Assembly (NCBI RefSeq): GCF_022012475.1
Contig: NZ_JAKLWS010000001.1
Location: 460,095 to 524,094, forward strand
Source: Rhodohalobacter sulfatireducens
GTDB taxonomy: Bacteria > Bacteroidota > Rhodothermia > Balneolales > Balneolaceae
Direction: 5' to 3'
DNA: 64,000 nucleotides
The notes beneath the pieces were generated by a model that was given only the letters and a program-made list of their open reading frames with translations, ran no database searches and was not told the origin of the DNA. This document shows, piece after piece, positions 34,259 to 43,537 of the stretch (within the stretch, counting starts at the first letter, position 1; each line of letters begins with the position of its first letter). Both the position numbers and the translations under genes were made by a program.

Positions 34259-35836
34259 TCAGTTCGTCACAAATTCAACCAGGAAGCTCAGCGATGTATT
34301 CATCAGTTCAATCGCCGGCGCCGGGTAGATGCCGAGAAAAACGATGAGGATAATCAGCGGTGTAAATGCGAGGATTTCTCGCGGTGTGAGATCTTTAAGA
34401 TCTTTCAGTTTGTCAGGCCGTTCCCCAAGGTATACTCGCTGAACCGTCCACAAAATATATCCCGCAGTGAAGATGATGCCTGTTACGGATATCATGGTAA
34501 TCCACTTGTAAGCTTCGAATGCCCCCAGGAAGGAGAAGAGTTCACTCACAAATCCGTTCAATCCCGGCAGGCCAAGTCCGGCAAACATGCCGATCATTGC
34601 AACGCCGGTATACTTGGGCATCTGGTTTGCAATTCCCCCGAAATCGTAGAGTCCGCGGGTATGTGTCCTGTCGTAGAGTACACCTACTGAGAGGAAGAGT
34701 ACGGCTGTAATTATTCCGTGGTTGAACATCTGCAAAACACCGCCAACCATTCCCTGCGTGTTGAGTGCAGCAATACCAAGCACTACAATACCCATATGAC
34801 TGATGGATGAATAGGCGATCAGTTTCTTGAAATCGTCCTGGGCCATTGCACATAGCGCCCCGTAAATTATGCTGATCATTCCCAGGATCGCCATAAAGGT
34901 TACGAAGTACTGGGTTGCATCCGGGAAGATGGGGAAGTTTACGCGAAGAAGCCCGTAAGTTCCCAATTTCAGCAATATACCGGCCAAAATTACACTGATA
35001 GGTGTTGGTGCCTCAACGTGGGCATCAGGCAGCCAGGTATGAAATGGAAAGAGTGGTATTTTAATCGCAAAGTTTATAAACAGTGCCATCCAGGCAACGT
35101 AGCGCCAGGTTGTATCAACACCGGTTAAGAGTCCCCCTTCAATATAATTCTCCGGATTCATCATATGGAGCATATTGAAGGTGTGAACGGTCTGTCCGGT
35201 TGCAGGGTCGGTATAAGCAACACTAAAGTAGAGAGCAAGCATGGCAAGCAGCATCAGTATACCGCCAACAAATGTATAGAGGAAAAACTTAATAGCCGCA
35301 TATTCTCGTCTTGGGCCGCCCCAGAGGCCAATCAAAAAGTACATTGGCAGAAGCATCACTTCCCAGAAAATGAAGAACAGGAAGAAATCAAGCGCAACAA
35401 ATACACCCATCATCCCGGTTACCAACAGCAGGTAAAGTGCAAAATAACCCTTCACCATCTTCTTAATATTCCATGAAGAGATCACCCCGATCAAACCGAT
35501 CAGTGAGGTAAGAATTACCATAATTGCGCTGAGGCCGTCCAGCCCGAGGAAGTAGGTAATTTCAATGCGTCCAACCCATGGAACAGAATCGACTGTGATC
35601 CAACTAAAATGTTCAACGAACTGGAAGGTTTCCGCTTCGTTGATACCAATTTTTGTTCGATCAAAAACCGAAAAGATGACGATTGCCAAAACAAGCTGGA
35701 TACCCGTGGCGACAGCTGCCGTCCAGCGAATGGCATTTTCGTTTTTCCCGGGTATCAGCAGTACGGCCGCCATCCCCAAAATCGGGATAAAAACAAGCCA
35801 GGTTAGAATACCAATGCCTAATATTTGAAGTTCCAT
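34259..35836 (-). CDS. nuoM: Complex I subunit M
   Basis: Antiporter-like subunit, 525 residues. It has the conserved FFIFWEVMLLPMYFLIGLWGG helix with the key Glu, the LFPFHTWLPDAHVEAPTPISV segment, and LIAYSSISHMGIVVLG with the channel Lys. Length and helix count (about 14) are normal. Overlap and spacing with neighbours (45 nt to nuoL) fit a single operon. Confidence 0.96.
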   Translation of the reverse strand: MELQILGIGILTWLVFIPILGMAAVLLIPGKNENAIRWTAAVATGIQLVLAIVIFSVFDRTKIGINEAETFQFVEHFSWITVDSVPWVGRIEITYFLGLDGLSAIMVILTSLIGLIGVISSWNIKKMVKGYFALYLLLVTGMMGVFVALDFFLFFIFWEVMLLPMYFLIGLWGGPRREYAAIKFFLYTFVGGILMLLAMLALYFSVAYTDPATGQTVHTFNMLHMMNPENYIEGGLLTGVDTTWRYVAWMALFINFAIKIPLFPFHTWLPDAHVEAPTPISVILAGILLKLGTYGLLRVNFPIFPDATQYFVTFMAILGMISIIYGALCAMAQDDFKKLIAYSSISHMGIVVLGIAALNTQGMVGGVLQMFNHGIITAVLFLSVGVLYDRTHTRGLYDFGGIANQMPKYTGVAMIGMFAGLGLPGLNGFVSELFSFLGAFEAYKWITMISVTGIIFTAGYILWTVQRVYLGERPDKLKDLKDLTPREILAFTPLIILIVFLGIYPAPAIELMNTSLSFLVEFVTN

Positions 35837-35881
35837 AGTAACCGTTCTCTTATTGTTTTTCTTTCAATATCGTTAAGTCAT

Positions 35882-37918
35882 TTATAAGAACAGGATGAAA
35901 AGCACCAGGAAGCTGAATACTACGTAAACCAGGTATACCTGAACTTTTCCCGTTTGAATTTTACTGAGCAATCCGCCGGCCCTGTCAGCCGTGTTCGCAG
36001 TTGCGTTAACCAAGCCGTCTACAACGTTGTTATCAATCCAGCCGCTGATGCTCGATATAATTTTTGTGATATGTGCGGAACCATTCACAATGCCATCGAT
36101 GATATTCTCATCAAACCATCGCAATATCTTCGTCAGAATAATGGTACCCCCTACAAAAGCCTTGCTATAGAACTCATCGAAATACCATTTGTTGAAAGCT
36201 CCTTTGTAAAGTACTCCCGCATGTTCTGCAAGTTTATCTGCATTGACTTTCTTCCATTGATACATCGCAAAAGCCAATAACACACCGGCACCGGCCATCA
36301 GGATAGAGATAATCATCGCCATACCGTGAATGTTTTCTACCGCTTCGTGAAACACGTGGGCCGAGGCGGGTTGAATCAGTTCGGGGACAACGCTCATCGG
36401 TTGTTCTATCGCTGCATAAAACCAACCGCTTGCAGCACCCAATGGATTGAAACTGTAGAATACAAAGAGGGATAAAGCAGCCAGGACCATCAATGGAACC
36501 GTCATCACTTTTGGAGACTCTTTGATCCCTGAAATGATTGATTCATCCGCTGGTTTTCCATGGAATGTGAGAATGAGCAGCCGGAACATGTACAAGGCTG
36601 TCATCGCAGCAACGGCAAATCCGATGACCGGGAGTATCCAGTGGCCGTTCATCGTGCTGAAGGCAAGAGTACCGGCCAAGATCTCATCTTTGCTTAGGAA
36701 ACCGGATGTGAAAGGAATACCCGATATAGCCAACGTAAATACCAAAAATGTGATATAGGTAATCGGCATTTTTGATTTCAGGCCGCCCATATTTCGGACA
36801 TCCTGGGCATCTGTATGATGATCTTTTGCTTTGTGCAAACTTTCATGCATCGCATAGATCACGCTTCCTGCACCCAGAAAAAGCCCGGCTTTAAAAGCCG
36901 CGTGTGTTACAAGGTGCATAAACCCGGCAGTGAAAGCGCCCACTCCCAGTGCCATGATCATATACCCAAGCTGACTGATTGTAGAGTAGGCCAACACCTT
37001 TTTGATATCAAACTGTGTGATTGCAATTGTTGCCGCAATTAAAGAAGTAATGGCCCCGATATAAGCAATCACCAACAAGGCGTCTGATGTGAGCATTGGA
37101 AAAACTCGTGCTACAAGATAAACGCCTGCGGCCACCATGGTAGCGGCATGTATTAGAGCACTGACCGGCGTTGGGCCTTCCATCGCGTCGGGCAGCCAAA
37201 CGTGAAGCGGGAACTGGGCTGATTTTCCTACCGCTCCGCAGAAAATCAGAATACCGGCGGCTGTCAGCCATTGTTCACTTCCAAAAGGAAGCTGTCCGCT
37301 GTTGATTGAACTGAATATCGCTTCAAATGTGAAAGTTGAGTAGGAGAAGAAGAGGATCATAATCCCGATAAACATCCCGAAGTCTCCAATTCGGTTGACA
37401 ATAAACGCTTTATTTGCCGCATTTGATGCCGATTTTTTTTCATACCAGTGACCAATCAGCAGATAGGAACTGATACCAACCAACTCCCAGGCCGCATACA
37501 TCAGCAGCAGGTTATTTGTGATAACAATCCCCAGCATTGAAAAAGAGAACAAGCCGAGGTAGGCATAGTATCGCGAGTATCGAACATCATCCTTCATGTA
37601 TCCCATGGAGAAGAAATGAACAAGAGTACTCACCAGGGTAACCACAACCAGCATGACCGCTGCAAGATTATCGATTGCAATTCCAATCTCGATACTCCCG
37701 GAACCAATCAGTACCCATGTAAATGAATGAGATATCATCTCTTCGGAATGCGAACTGACTTTATTAATCAGCAGGTATATAGACAGAAGTAAAGAAATTG
37801 AGATGAGACCGGAGGAAAGCCAGTCACCCTGCCTGGGTAATTTTTTACCAAAGAAGATCATCAGGACAAATCCCAGTAAGGGTAACAGAAGAATGATTAT
37901 CGGTATAGTTGTAAACAT
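35882..37918 (-). CDS. nuoL: Complex I subunit L
   Basis: The distal antiporter-like subunit, 678 residues. It carries LLMYAAWELVGISSYLLIGHW with the conserved Glu, GKSAQFPLHVWLPDAMEGPTPVSALIHAATMV (around 37127-37222), and LAYSTISQLGYMIMALG. The long amphipathic C-terminal helix that braces the membrane arm is present (about 540-640). Complete and of usual length. Confidence 0.96.
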   Translation of the reverse strand: MFTTIPIIILLLPLLGFVLMIFFGKKLPRQGDWLSSGLISISLLLSIYLLINKVSSHSEEMISHSFTWVLIGSGSIEIGIAIDNLAAVMLVVVTLVSTLVHFFSMGYMKDDVRYSRYYAYLGLFSFSMLGIVITNNLLLMYAAWELVGISSYLLIGHWYEKKSASNAANKAFIVNRIGDFGMFIGIMILFFSYSTFTFEAIFSSINSGQLPFGSEQWLTAAGILIFCGAVGKSAQFPLHVWLPDAMEGPTPVSALIHAATMVAAGVYLVARVFPMLTSDALLVIAYIGAITSLIAATIAITQFDIKKVLAYSTISQLGYMIMALGVGAFTAGFMHLVTHAAFKAGLFLGAGSVIYAMHESLHKAKDHHTDAQDVRNMGGLKSKMPITYITFLVFTLAISGIPFTSGFLSKDEILAGTLAFSTMNGHWILPVIGFAVAAMTALYMFRLLILTFHGKPADESIISGIKESPKVMTVPLMVLAALSLFVFYSFNPLGAASGWFYAAIEQPMSVVPELIQPASAHVFHEAVENIHGMAMIISILMAGAGVLLAFAMYQWKKVNADKLAEHAGVLYKGAFNKWYFDEFYSKAFVGGTIILTKILRWFDENIIDGIVNGSAHITKIISSISGWIDNNVVDGLVNATANTADRAGGLLSKIQTGKVQVYLVYVVFSFLVLFILFL

Positions 37919-37957
37919 GTGATATTCTCTATTATGTTATTTCCTTTTCTGTCAGCA

Positions 37958-38293
37958 TCATCCTTTCAGCATGCTAATGTCATCAAGATTAATTGTTTTA
38001 AAGCGTTTGTAGGCATTAAGTACAATTGCCAGAGCAACGGCAGCTTCCGCGGCTGCTACAATAATCACAAAGAGCCCGATCATGTGACCGTCCAGTGAGA
38101 GATCGGTAAAGCGGCTAAATGCGATGAAATTTATATTTGCCGAATTCAGGATCAGTTCTACCCCCATCAACACCATAATTACATTTCGTTTCGACAGGAC
38201 GGCCATAATTCCTAATGAGAATAGTATGGCACTCAATATTAAAAAGTGAGAAAGTCCCGGATCAGCAAGCCATTGTAAGAATGAAGGTTCCAT
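37958..38293 (-). CDS. nuoK: Complex I subunit K
   Basis: A 111-residue, three-helix membrane subunit. The helix-2 Glu in VLMGVELILNSANINFIAF and the helix-3 Glu in VIIVAAAEAAVALAIVL are the conserved ion-path residues. Normal length; 1 nt from nuoJ and 39 nt from nuoL. Confidence 0.96.
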   Translation of the reverse strand: MEPSFLQWLADPGLSHFLILSAILFSLGIMAVLSKRNVIMVLMGVELILNSANINFIAFSRFTDLSLDGHMIGLFVIIVAAAEAAVALAIVLNAYKRFKTINLDDISMLKG

Positions 38294-38294
38294 A

Positions 38295-38813
38295 TCAATT
38301 GCTTTCAGTTGGTTTAGAGTTTAATCGGGTGGCCATGAGGATAGACCCGATAATTGCTATAAGCAGAAGTACCCCGGCTATGATAAACGGAAGCAGGTAA
38401 TCACTCATCAGCATGGTTCCGAGAATTTCAACTGTTTCCTGGGGTGTTTCCAGGTTTCGGGAAGCCCATTGAGTCGTAGTAAATACATAGGTCAATAAAA
38501 CCAATGCAGTTACTGACAAAATGGAAGCAGGTACAACGTTTACTGTAACTGTTTTAAAATTCAATTTGGCAGACTCTTGTGAGGTAAGCATCACACCGAA
38601 TAAAATGAGTATCAAAATACCTCCTACATATACAAGCAGTTGAGTTGCCGCCAGGAAATCGGCATAGAGCAAAACATAGATAGCGGCGACTCCTATCAGG
38701 GTAAACATCAATGCAAAAGCAGAGTGGACGATATTTTTTGAGAACACCATAATCGACGCAGACCCGATGGTAAGGATCGCAAAGACATAAAAAAGAATTG
38801 CAGTAAATTCCAT
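38295..38813 (-). CDS. nuoJ: Complex I subunit J
   Basis: A 172-residue membrane subunit with five helices. The conserved helix 3 (LLVYVGGILILILFGVML) contains the gating Tyr/Gly region of NuoJ/ND6. It starts 3 nt after nuoI. Normal length. Confidence 0.94.
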   Translation of the reverse strand: MEFTAILFYVFAILTIGSASIMVFSKNIVHSAFALMFTLIGVAAIYVLLYADFLAATQLLVYVGGILILILFGVMLTSQESAKLNFKTVTVNVVPASILSVTALVLLTYVFTTTQWASRNLETPQETVEILGTMLMSDYLLPFIIAGVLLLIAIIGSILMATRLNSKPTESN

Positions 38814-38816
38814 GGA

Positions 38817-39437
38817 TCAGGACTCCTCGTCGTCTTTTTTGTTATCTGGTTGTTTCGGCTTTGGCTTTGGCTTCGGCTTCGATTTGGCCTTGTCCTTTGC
38901 TTTTGCCTTTTTCTCTTTCATTTTTCGTTCCCGCTCTTTCTTTTTCTCTTCCGCCTCTTTTTCAGCTTTTTCTTTTACCTCGTCTACTTTCTCAGGCGTT
39001 AAATCACTGAAGTGATAGACTAAATTCGTTCGGTCAAATTCTGAATACTCGTATTCGGGAACCATGTAAATACAGTCTGTAGGGCAGGGAAAGGTGCACA
39101 AATCACAGTACATGCATTTTGCCATATCAATATCGAATTGTGTGAGCCAAAAACGTTTTGGATTTCCGGTAGATGTTTTACCCAAGTCCACATCAGAGGT
39201 GGCCATTACGGTTTCAATGTCTATACAGTTTACCGGGCAGGCGCGTGCACACAGATTACACCCGATGCAATCATCAATATTAACATAGAGTTTTGCACGG
39301 GCTCCTTTTGGAAGTTCAACTTTCTCTTCAGGGTAGAGTTCAGTAACTGCAGGTTTGAAGAAGTGACGGATCGTAACTCCCATCCCGGTAAAAATTGATT
39401 TAAATGTCGTCCAGCCTTCTCTAATTACAGTTGTCAT
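38817..39437 (-). CDS. nuoI: Complex I subunit I (2[4Fe-4S]) with Lys/Glu/Pro tail
   Basis: A 206-residue peripheral-arm subunit carrying clusters N6a and N6b: CIGCNLCARACPVNCI and CMYCDLCTFPCPTDCI. A loop of about 25 residues separates the motifs. After the conserved core the protein ends in a tail of nearly 60 residues, first Lys/Glu rich (KEKAEKEAEEKKKERER) and then KPKPKPKPK with an acidic finish. The corresponding DNA is an imperfect hexamer repeat. This tail is absent from ordinary NuoI. In a complex without the NuoEFG module, NuoI is the likely entry point for electrons from ferredoxin, so the tail could contribute to docking (inference). Confidence 0.94.
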   Translation of the reverse strand: MTTVIREGWTTFKSIFTGMGVTIRHFFKPAVTELYPEEKVELPKGARAKLYVNIDDCIGCNLCARACPVNCIDIETVMATSDVDLGKTSTGNPKRFWLTQFDIDMAKCMYCDLCTFPCPTDCIYMVPEYEYSEFDRTNLVYHFSDLTPEKVDEVKEKAEKEAEEKKKERERKMKEKKAKAKDKAKSKPKPKPKPKQPDNKKDDEES

Positions 39438-39456
39438 AGCTTCAAACTTATTTTTA

Positions 39457-40485
39457 TTAAAAAACTACTTCCCACAGCGCCACAAGTATGAGGTTAACAA
39501 ATGTGGCAGGAATTAAAATGCCCCAGCAAATATGCATCAATTGATCGACCCTGTATCTTGGCAATGTCCAGCGTATCCACATCATCACGAATACCAACAT
39601 GAACCCTTTCAGCAAGAACCAGAAGAATCCCCAGGCCGGACCAGACATAAAGCTTCCAAACGGGCTGTTCCATCCGCCAAAGAAAAGTGTAACTCCCAGC
39701 AGAGACAGCAACAGCATATCGGCGTATTCGGCAAGCATGAACATGGCCCATCTCATTCCTGAATATTCCGTTTGGTATCCTGCAACCAGTTCTGATTCAG
39801 ATTCGGGCAGGTCGAAAGGTACCCGGTGTGATTCCACAAGGATGGAGATAAAAAAGATGCCGAAAGCAATGATCAAAAATGGATTTTGAAAGATAAACCA
39901 GTTGGGAAGGAACCCGAGTATGTCGTTGCCGGACTGCATTTCCGTAACTGTCATCAGGTTCAGAGAGCCGGATACAACAATCACTGTTAACACAGTGGCA
40001 ATCGTAGGCACCTCGTAACTGACCAACTGGGCTGCACTCCGCATTCCTCCAAGAAGCGACCATTTATTGTTTGATGCCCATCCGGCCATTATTACACTTA
40101 GTGTTAAAACAGATGTAATCGCTATCAGGTAAAAAACACCAATGTCGATCATACTTCCGATGTACCAACTGCTGAAAGGGAGAACGGCAAATGCGGCATA
40201 GGATGCAGCAAACATCATAAAGGGTGCAAATTTGAACAGAAACCGGCTGGCATCTTTCGGAACAATGTCTTCTTTCTGAATTAATTTCAGAAGGTCAGCA
40301 ATGGATTGGGCCCATCCATGCCATCCGCCAACTCTGTGAGGGCCCAGGCGGTCCTGTATAAAACCGGCAACCTTTCGTTCTCCCCAAATGGCTACAAGCG
40401 CATAAACAAGTATGATTGTAAGCGGAATCAGGGCATGAATCAGCACAGCAAGTACCGGGTTGATATTTCCGTAAGACTCAATCAT
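39457..40485 (-). CDS. nuoH: Complex I subunit H
   Basis: A 342-residue membrane subunit at the quinone site, with eight helices. GERKVAGFIQDRLGPHRVGGWHGWAQSIADLLKL (around 40280-40382) and the acidic loop ESHRVPFDLPESESELVAGY (around 39772-39832) are diagnostic. It follows nuoD after a 102-nt gap, where nuoE, nuoF and nuoG would stand in a 14-gene operon. Confidence 0.96.
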   Translation of the reverse strand: MIESYGNINPVLAVLIHALIPLTIILVYALVAIWGERKVAGFIQDRLGPHRVGGWHGWAQSIADLLKLIQKEDIVPKDASRFLFKFAPFMMFAASYAAFAVLPFSSWYIGSMIDIGVFYLIAITSVLTLSVIMAGWASNNKWSLLGGMRSAAQLVSYEVPTIATVLTVIVVSGSLNLMTVTEMQSGNDILGFLPNWFIFQNPFLIIAFGIFFISILVESHRVPFDLPESESELVAGYQTEYSGMRWAMFMLAEYADMLLLSLLGVTLFFGGWNSPFGSFMSGPAWGFFWFLLKGFMLVFVMMWIRWTLPRYRVDQLMHICWGILIPATFVNLILVALWEVVF

Positions 40486-40587
40486 TTGTTATCGTTTTAG
40501 ATATTAAACTCTTATTTAGTTTTGCAGTAAAGTTGGTTTCGTTTGGCTGTTCGGTACATTTCCACACCTCTATTTTTTATGACGTTT

Positions 40588-41739
40588 TCATCGATCCACT
40601 TCTCCAAGAACGATATCAATACTGCCAACAATGGCCACCATATCTGCAATAAGTGATCCTTTGGAGATGGCCGGAAGCATACTCAGGTGTACAAAGCTTG
40701 GTGCCCGCGCTTTCACCCGAAACGGACCGCCCTTTTTATCACTGATGATGTAATACCCCAATTCGCCTCTTGGAGTCTCTGTTCGGCAATAAATTTCGCC
40801 TTCCTTTAATCGAATCCGTTTGGGCACAGCTTCAGTTACATCTCCTTCATCGGGCATGCCGTCCAGCGCCTGTTCAATGATCCGAAGGCTTTGTTCCATT
40901 TCACGAACCCGGACCATATATCGGTCCCAGCAATCGCCGAGGGTTCCCACCTCTCCGCTGCCTACAGGGATATCAAAATCAAATCTGTCATAAATAGAGT
41001 AGGGATCATCTTTTCTAAGATCCCATTTCATGCCGGAACCTCTCAGTACAGGTCCGGATGCAGCATAATTGAGTGCAACTTTTTCAGGGAGTACCCCGAT
41101 ATCAGCCGTACGATTGATGAAAATCTTATTGTAAGAGAGAAGATCATTCAGCTCTTTAATTTTTGGGCGGAAAGTCTTGACGAATTCAGCCGTATCTTTT
41201 TTGAAATCTTTGGGAACGTCCTTCATCAGTCCGCCGACCGTCATATAATTGTAGAGTAATCGGGCGCCACTGGTTTTTTCAAATATGTCTAGTATTTTTT
41301 CTCTTTCCGTAAAGAGATAAAGAAAAGGGGTAAAAGCTCCGAGGTCCAGGCCAAAAGCACCGATGCCCAAAAGGTGACTGGCGATTCGCTGCAACTCTGA
41401 AATAATTACGCGGATATACTCCACACGTTCCGGGATCTCTAACTCAAGTAATCTCTCAATGGCAATCACATATCCCAATTCTTGATTCATGGCCGATACA
41501 TAATCCATGCGGTCGGTGTAAGGAGTTACGCTGGCGTAGTCTCCCAGTTCTTCGGCGTATTTCTCAAAACATCGGTGCAGGTAACCAATATTTGGGCGCA
41601 CCTCTTTAACCACTTCGCCATCCAATACAAGCTCCAGTCGAAGAACACCGTGCGTGGAGGGGTGCTGCGGCCCCATATTGATGACCATCTCCCTTCTTTC
41701 AGAATTACTATCGGTCGTTTTATTCATCATCACTTCCAT
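40588..41739 (-). CDS. nuoD: Complex I subunit D (49-kDa)
   Basis: A 383-residue subunit (separate from nuoC) that helps form the quinone pocket. The N-terminal loop reads [15 protein letters not shown] with the conserved His, and the C-terminal region has [36 protein letters not shown] (around 40591-40697, with the family GSxDxVxGExDR ending). An AAGGAGATATT SD gives the start MEVMMNK. 9 nt after nuoC. Confidence 0.96.
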   Translation of the reverse strand: MEVMMNKTTDSNSERREMVINMGPQHPSTHGVLRLELVLDGEVVKEVRPNIGYLHRCFEKYAEELGDYASVTPYTDRMDYVSAMNQELGYVIAIERLLELEIPERVEYIRVIISELQRIASHLLGIGAFGLDLGAFTPFLYLFTEREKILDIFEKTSGARLLYNYMTVGGLMKDVPKDFKKDTAEFVKTFRPKIKELNDLLSYNKIFINRTADIGVLPEKVALNYAASGPVLRGSGMKWDLRKDDPYSIYDRFDFDIPVGSGEVGTLGDCWDRYMVRVREMEQSLRIIEQALDGMPDEGDVTEAVPKRIRLKEGEIYCRTETPRGELGYYIISDKKGGPFRVKARAPSFVHLSMLPAISKGSLIADMVAIVGSIDIVLGEVDR

Positions 41740-41748
41740 AATATCTCC

Positions 41749-42234
41749 TTATTCGCCGGTAGGCATCCCCTGGTAAAATTCTTGTTGAACATAATCCTTT
41801 CGAAGCGGATGGCCTTCCCAGTCTTCGGGACAGAGTATTCGTTTATGATTGGGATGTTCATCAAAAATCACTCCCACCATATCCCAGGCTTCGCGTTCAT
41901 GCCAGTTTGCTGTTTTCCAAATCGATTCAACGGATGGCACATGAGGATTGTCAATGGGTACCCGAACTTTGATGGCCAGCTTATGCCCCAAACTTGTGGA
42001 GTTTATATGATACGTTACACCTAACTCCTCTTCTTTTTGATAATGTACACCGCTGAGGCACATCAATACATCAAACAAGAGTTGTGGATCGTCTCGTAAA
42101 GTTTTCATAACAGGTTTTAGAGAGGAAGCCTCAACCAAAATCCATGGTTCGCCAATATCACCTGTTTGATATTCCAGGCCGGCTTCCTCGTTGTTCTCTC
42201 TCAGGTAGTTGAAAATCTCTTCGGGCAATTTCAT
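41749..42234 (-). CDS. nuoC: Complex I subunit C (30-kDa)
   Basis: A 161-residue hydrophilic subunit. The ESIWKTANWHEREAWDMVGV motif and the terminal LCPEDWEGHPLRKDYV are the family signatures. It is not fused to NuoD, unlike in E. coli. Lies between nuoB and nuoD with short gaps. Confidence 0.95.
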   Translation of the reverse strand: MKLPEEIFNYLRENNEEAGLEYQTGDIGEPWILVEASSLKPVMKTLRDDPQLLFDVLMCLSGVHYQKEEELGVTYHINSTSLGHKLAIKVRVPIDNPHVPSVESIWKTANWHEREAWDMVGVIFDEHPNHKRILCPEDWEGHPLRKDYVQQEFYQGMPTGE

Positions 42235-42254
42235 TTTACGATGTTTGTTTAAGC

Positions 42255-42779
42255 TCAGGTGCCGGTTTTCGTTTCTTTTTCTGGATCTTCTTTTTTTCCT
42301 TCGATAATGGTTTCACCTGTAATTTTTTCCTGCAGTTTCAAAAATCCTTCAAGCAAAGCTTCGGGTCGAGGCGGGCATCCGGGAACGTAAACATCCACCG
42401 GAATCACTTTATCTACTCCCTTTAGAACATGATATCCATGTTCCCAATAAGGGCCGCCGCAGTTGGAACAGGAACCCATGCTAATTACATAACGTGGCTC
42501 AGACATCTGTTCATAAAGACGTTTAATACGTGATGCCATTTTTAACGTCACGGTTCCCGCAACAATCATCACATCCGCCTGTCGGGGTGATGAGCGCGGT
42601 ATAATTCCAAAACGGTCAAAATCGTAGCGGGAGGCAGCTGTTGCCATCATCTCTATAGCGCAGCAGGCAAGACCAAACTGTTCATACCATAGGGAATTCT
42701 TCCTGGCCCAGTTGAGGGCACTTTCAAGCGACACGATAATAATGTTACTGTCGTGATATTTTTTATCGAGCATTCCCAT
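42255..42779 (-). CDS. nuoB: Complex I subunit B (cluster N2)
   Basis: A 174-residue subunit that carries cluster N2, the last electron carrier before quinone. All four ligands are visible: [24 protein letters not shown] and [14 protein letters not shown] short charged C-terminal extension is Glu/Lys rich. 20 nt from nuoC and 33 nt from nuoA. Confidence 0.96.
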   Translation of the reverse strand: MGMLDKKYHDSNIIIVSLESALNWARKNSLWYEQFGLACCAIEMMATAASRYDFDRFGIIPRSSPRQADVMIVAGTVTLKMASRIKRLYEQMSEPRYVISMGSCSNCGGPYWEHGYHVLKGVDKVIPVDVYVPGCPPRPEALLEGFLKLQEKITGETIIEGKKEDPEKETKTGT

Positions 42780-42812
42780 AATTCAGATACTTCTTTTTTA
42801 AAAGTTCTCTTT

Positions 42813-43262
42813 CTATAATTTTTTTGCTGAAGGTACAGTCTCTCTCTTCTCTTCCTCTTCAATCACCCCAACGTTTTCTTCATAGCGGGGTATAAGCGGC
42901 GCAGGTATATCCCATTTTAATTCGCCTTTGCCGAGTTCATAGATAAACCCGATAAAAATCAGGAATACAAATACAAACATCACGAAAAAGGCAAACCATC
43001 CAATCTCTTTAAAAACAACTGCCCAGGGAAACAGAAGTAAAATCTCTACTTCAAAAATCAGGAACATCAATCCAATAATGTAGAACCGATTGTTGAATTG
43101 AATACGTGCATCTCCAAATGGAATCTCACCGCATTCGTAGGTCATCAACTTTGTGTCGTTAGGCCGGTCAGGACGGATCAGTTTTGATACGAATAGTGCA
43201 ACGCCTACAAACAGGGCTCCTGTAATAATAAAGAGAAGGACATAACCAAAATTTGTAATCAT
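42813..43262 (-). CDS. nuoA: Complex I subunit A
   Basis: A 149-residue membrane subunit with three helices. The loop LMTYECGEIPFGDARIQFNNRFY (around 43075-43143) holds the conserved Cys-Gly-Glu. A C-terminal extension of about 30 residues follows the last helix. It is the first gene of the nuo operon; its promoter must lie in the 270-bp divergent gap up to 43533. Confidence 0.95.
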   Translation of the reverse strand: MITNFGYVLLFIITGALFVGVALFVSKLIRPDRPNDTKLMTYECGEIPFGDARIQFNNRFYIIGLMFLIFEVEILLLFPWAVVFKEIGWFAFFVMFVFVFLIFIGFIYELGKGELKWDIPAPLIPRYEENVGVIEEEEKRETVPSAKKL

Positions 43263-43444
43263 CTGTCTTCTGTTAGTTCGTTTGAAAATTAAATTATGAT
43301 ATTTATACCTATTTATCCAAAATTATTTGTTTCAAACATTAAAAAGATTTCAGAAAGCAAAAAAAACTATGAAACAAAAGCGAGTGAAAAAGTATCAGAA
43401 TTTCATACAATTCAACGATTATTCGGATGACCGAAAAGAGGATC

Positions 43445-43537
43445 ATGCCCGACATTGAAAAACATAATTATTTAAAGAAATTGATTTACATTGAAAAAGA
43501 TATGGCTGTTTTTCTGATAACGAATATGGAGAGATGA
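43445..43537 (+). CDS. Possible 30-codon leader peptide coupled to membrane protein
   Basis: A short frame (MPDIEKHNYLKKLIY...) with an AGAGGA sequence about 4 nt upstream. Its stop overlaps the start of the next gene as ATGA, which would give translational coupling; the downstream gene has no well-spaced SD of its own. There is no homology I can name, so it may be chance. Confidence 0.25.
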   Translation: MPDIEKHNYLKKLIYIEKDMAVFLITNMER

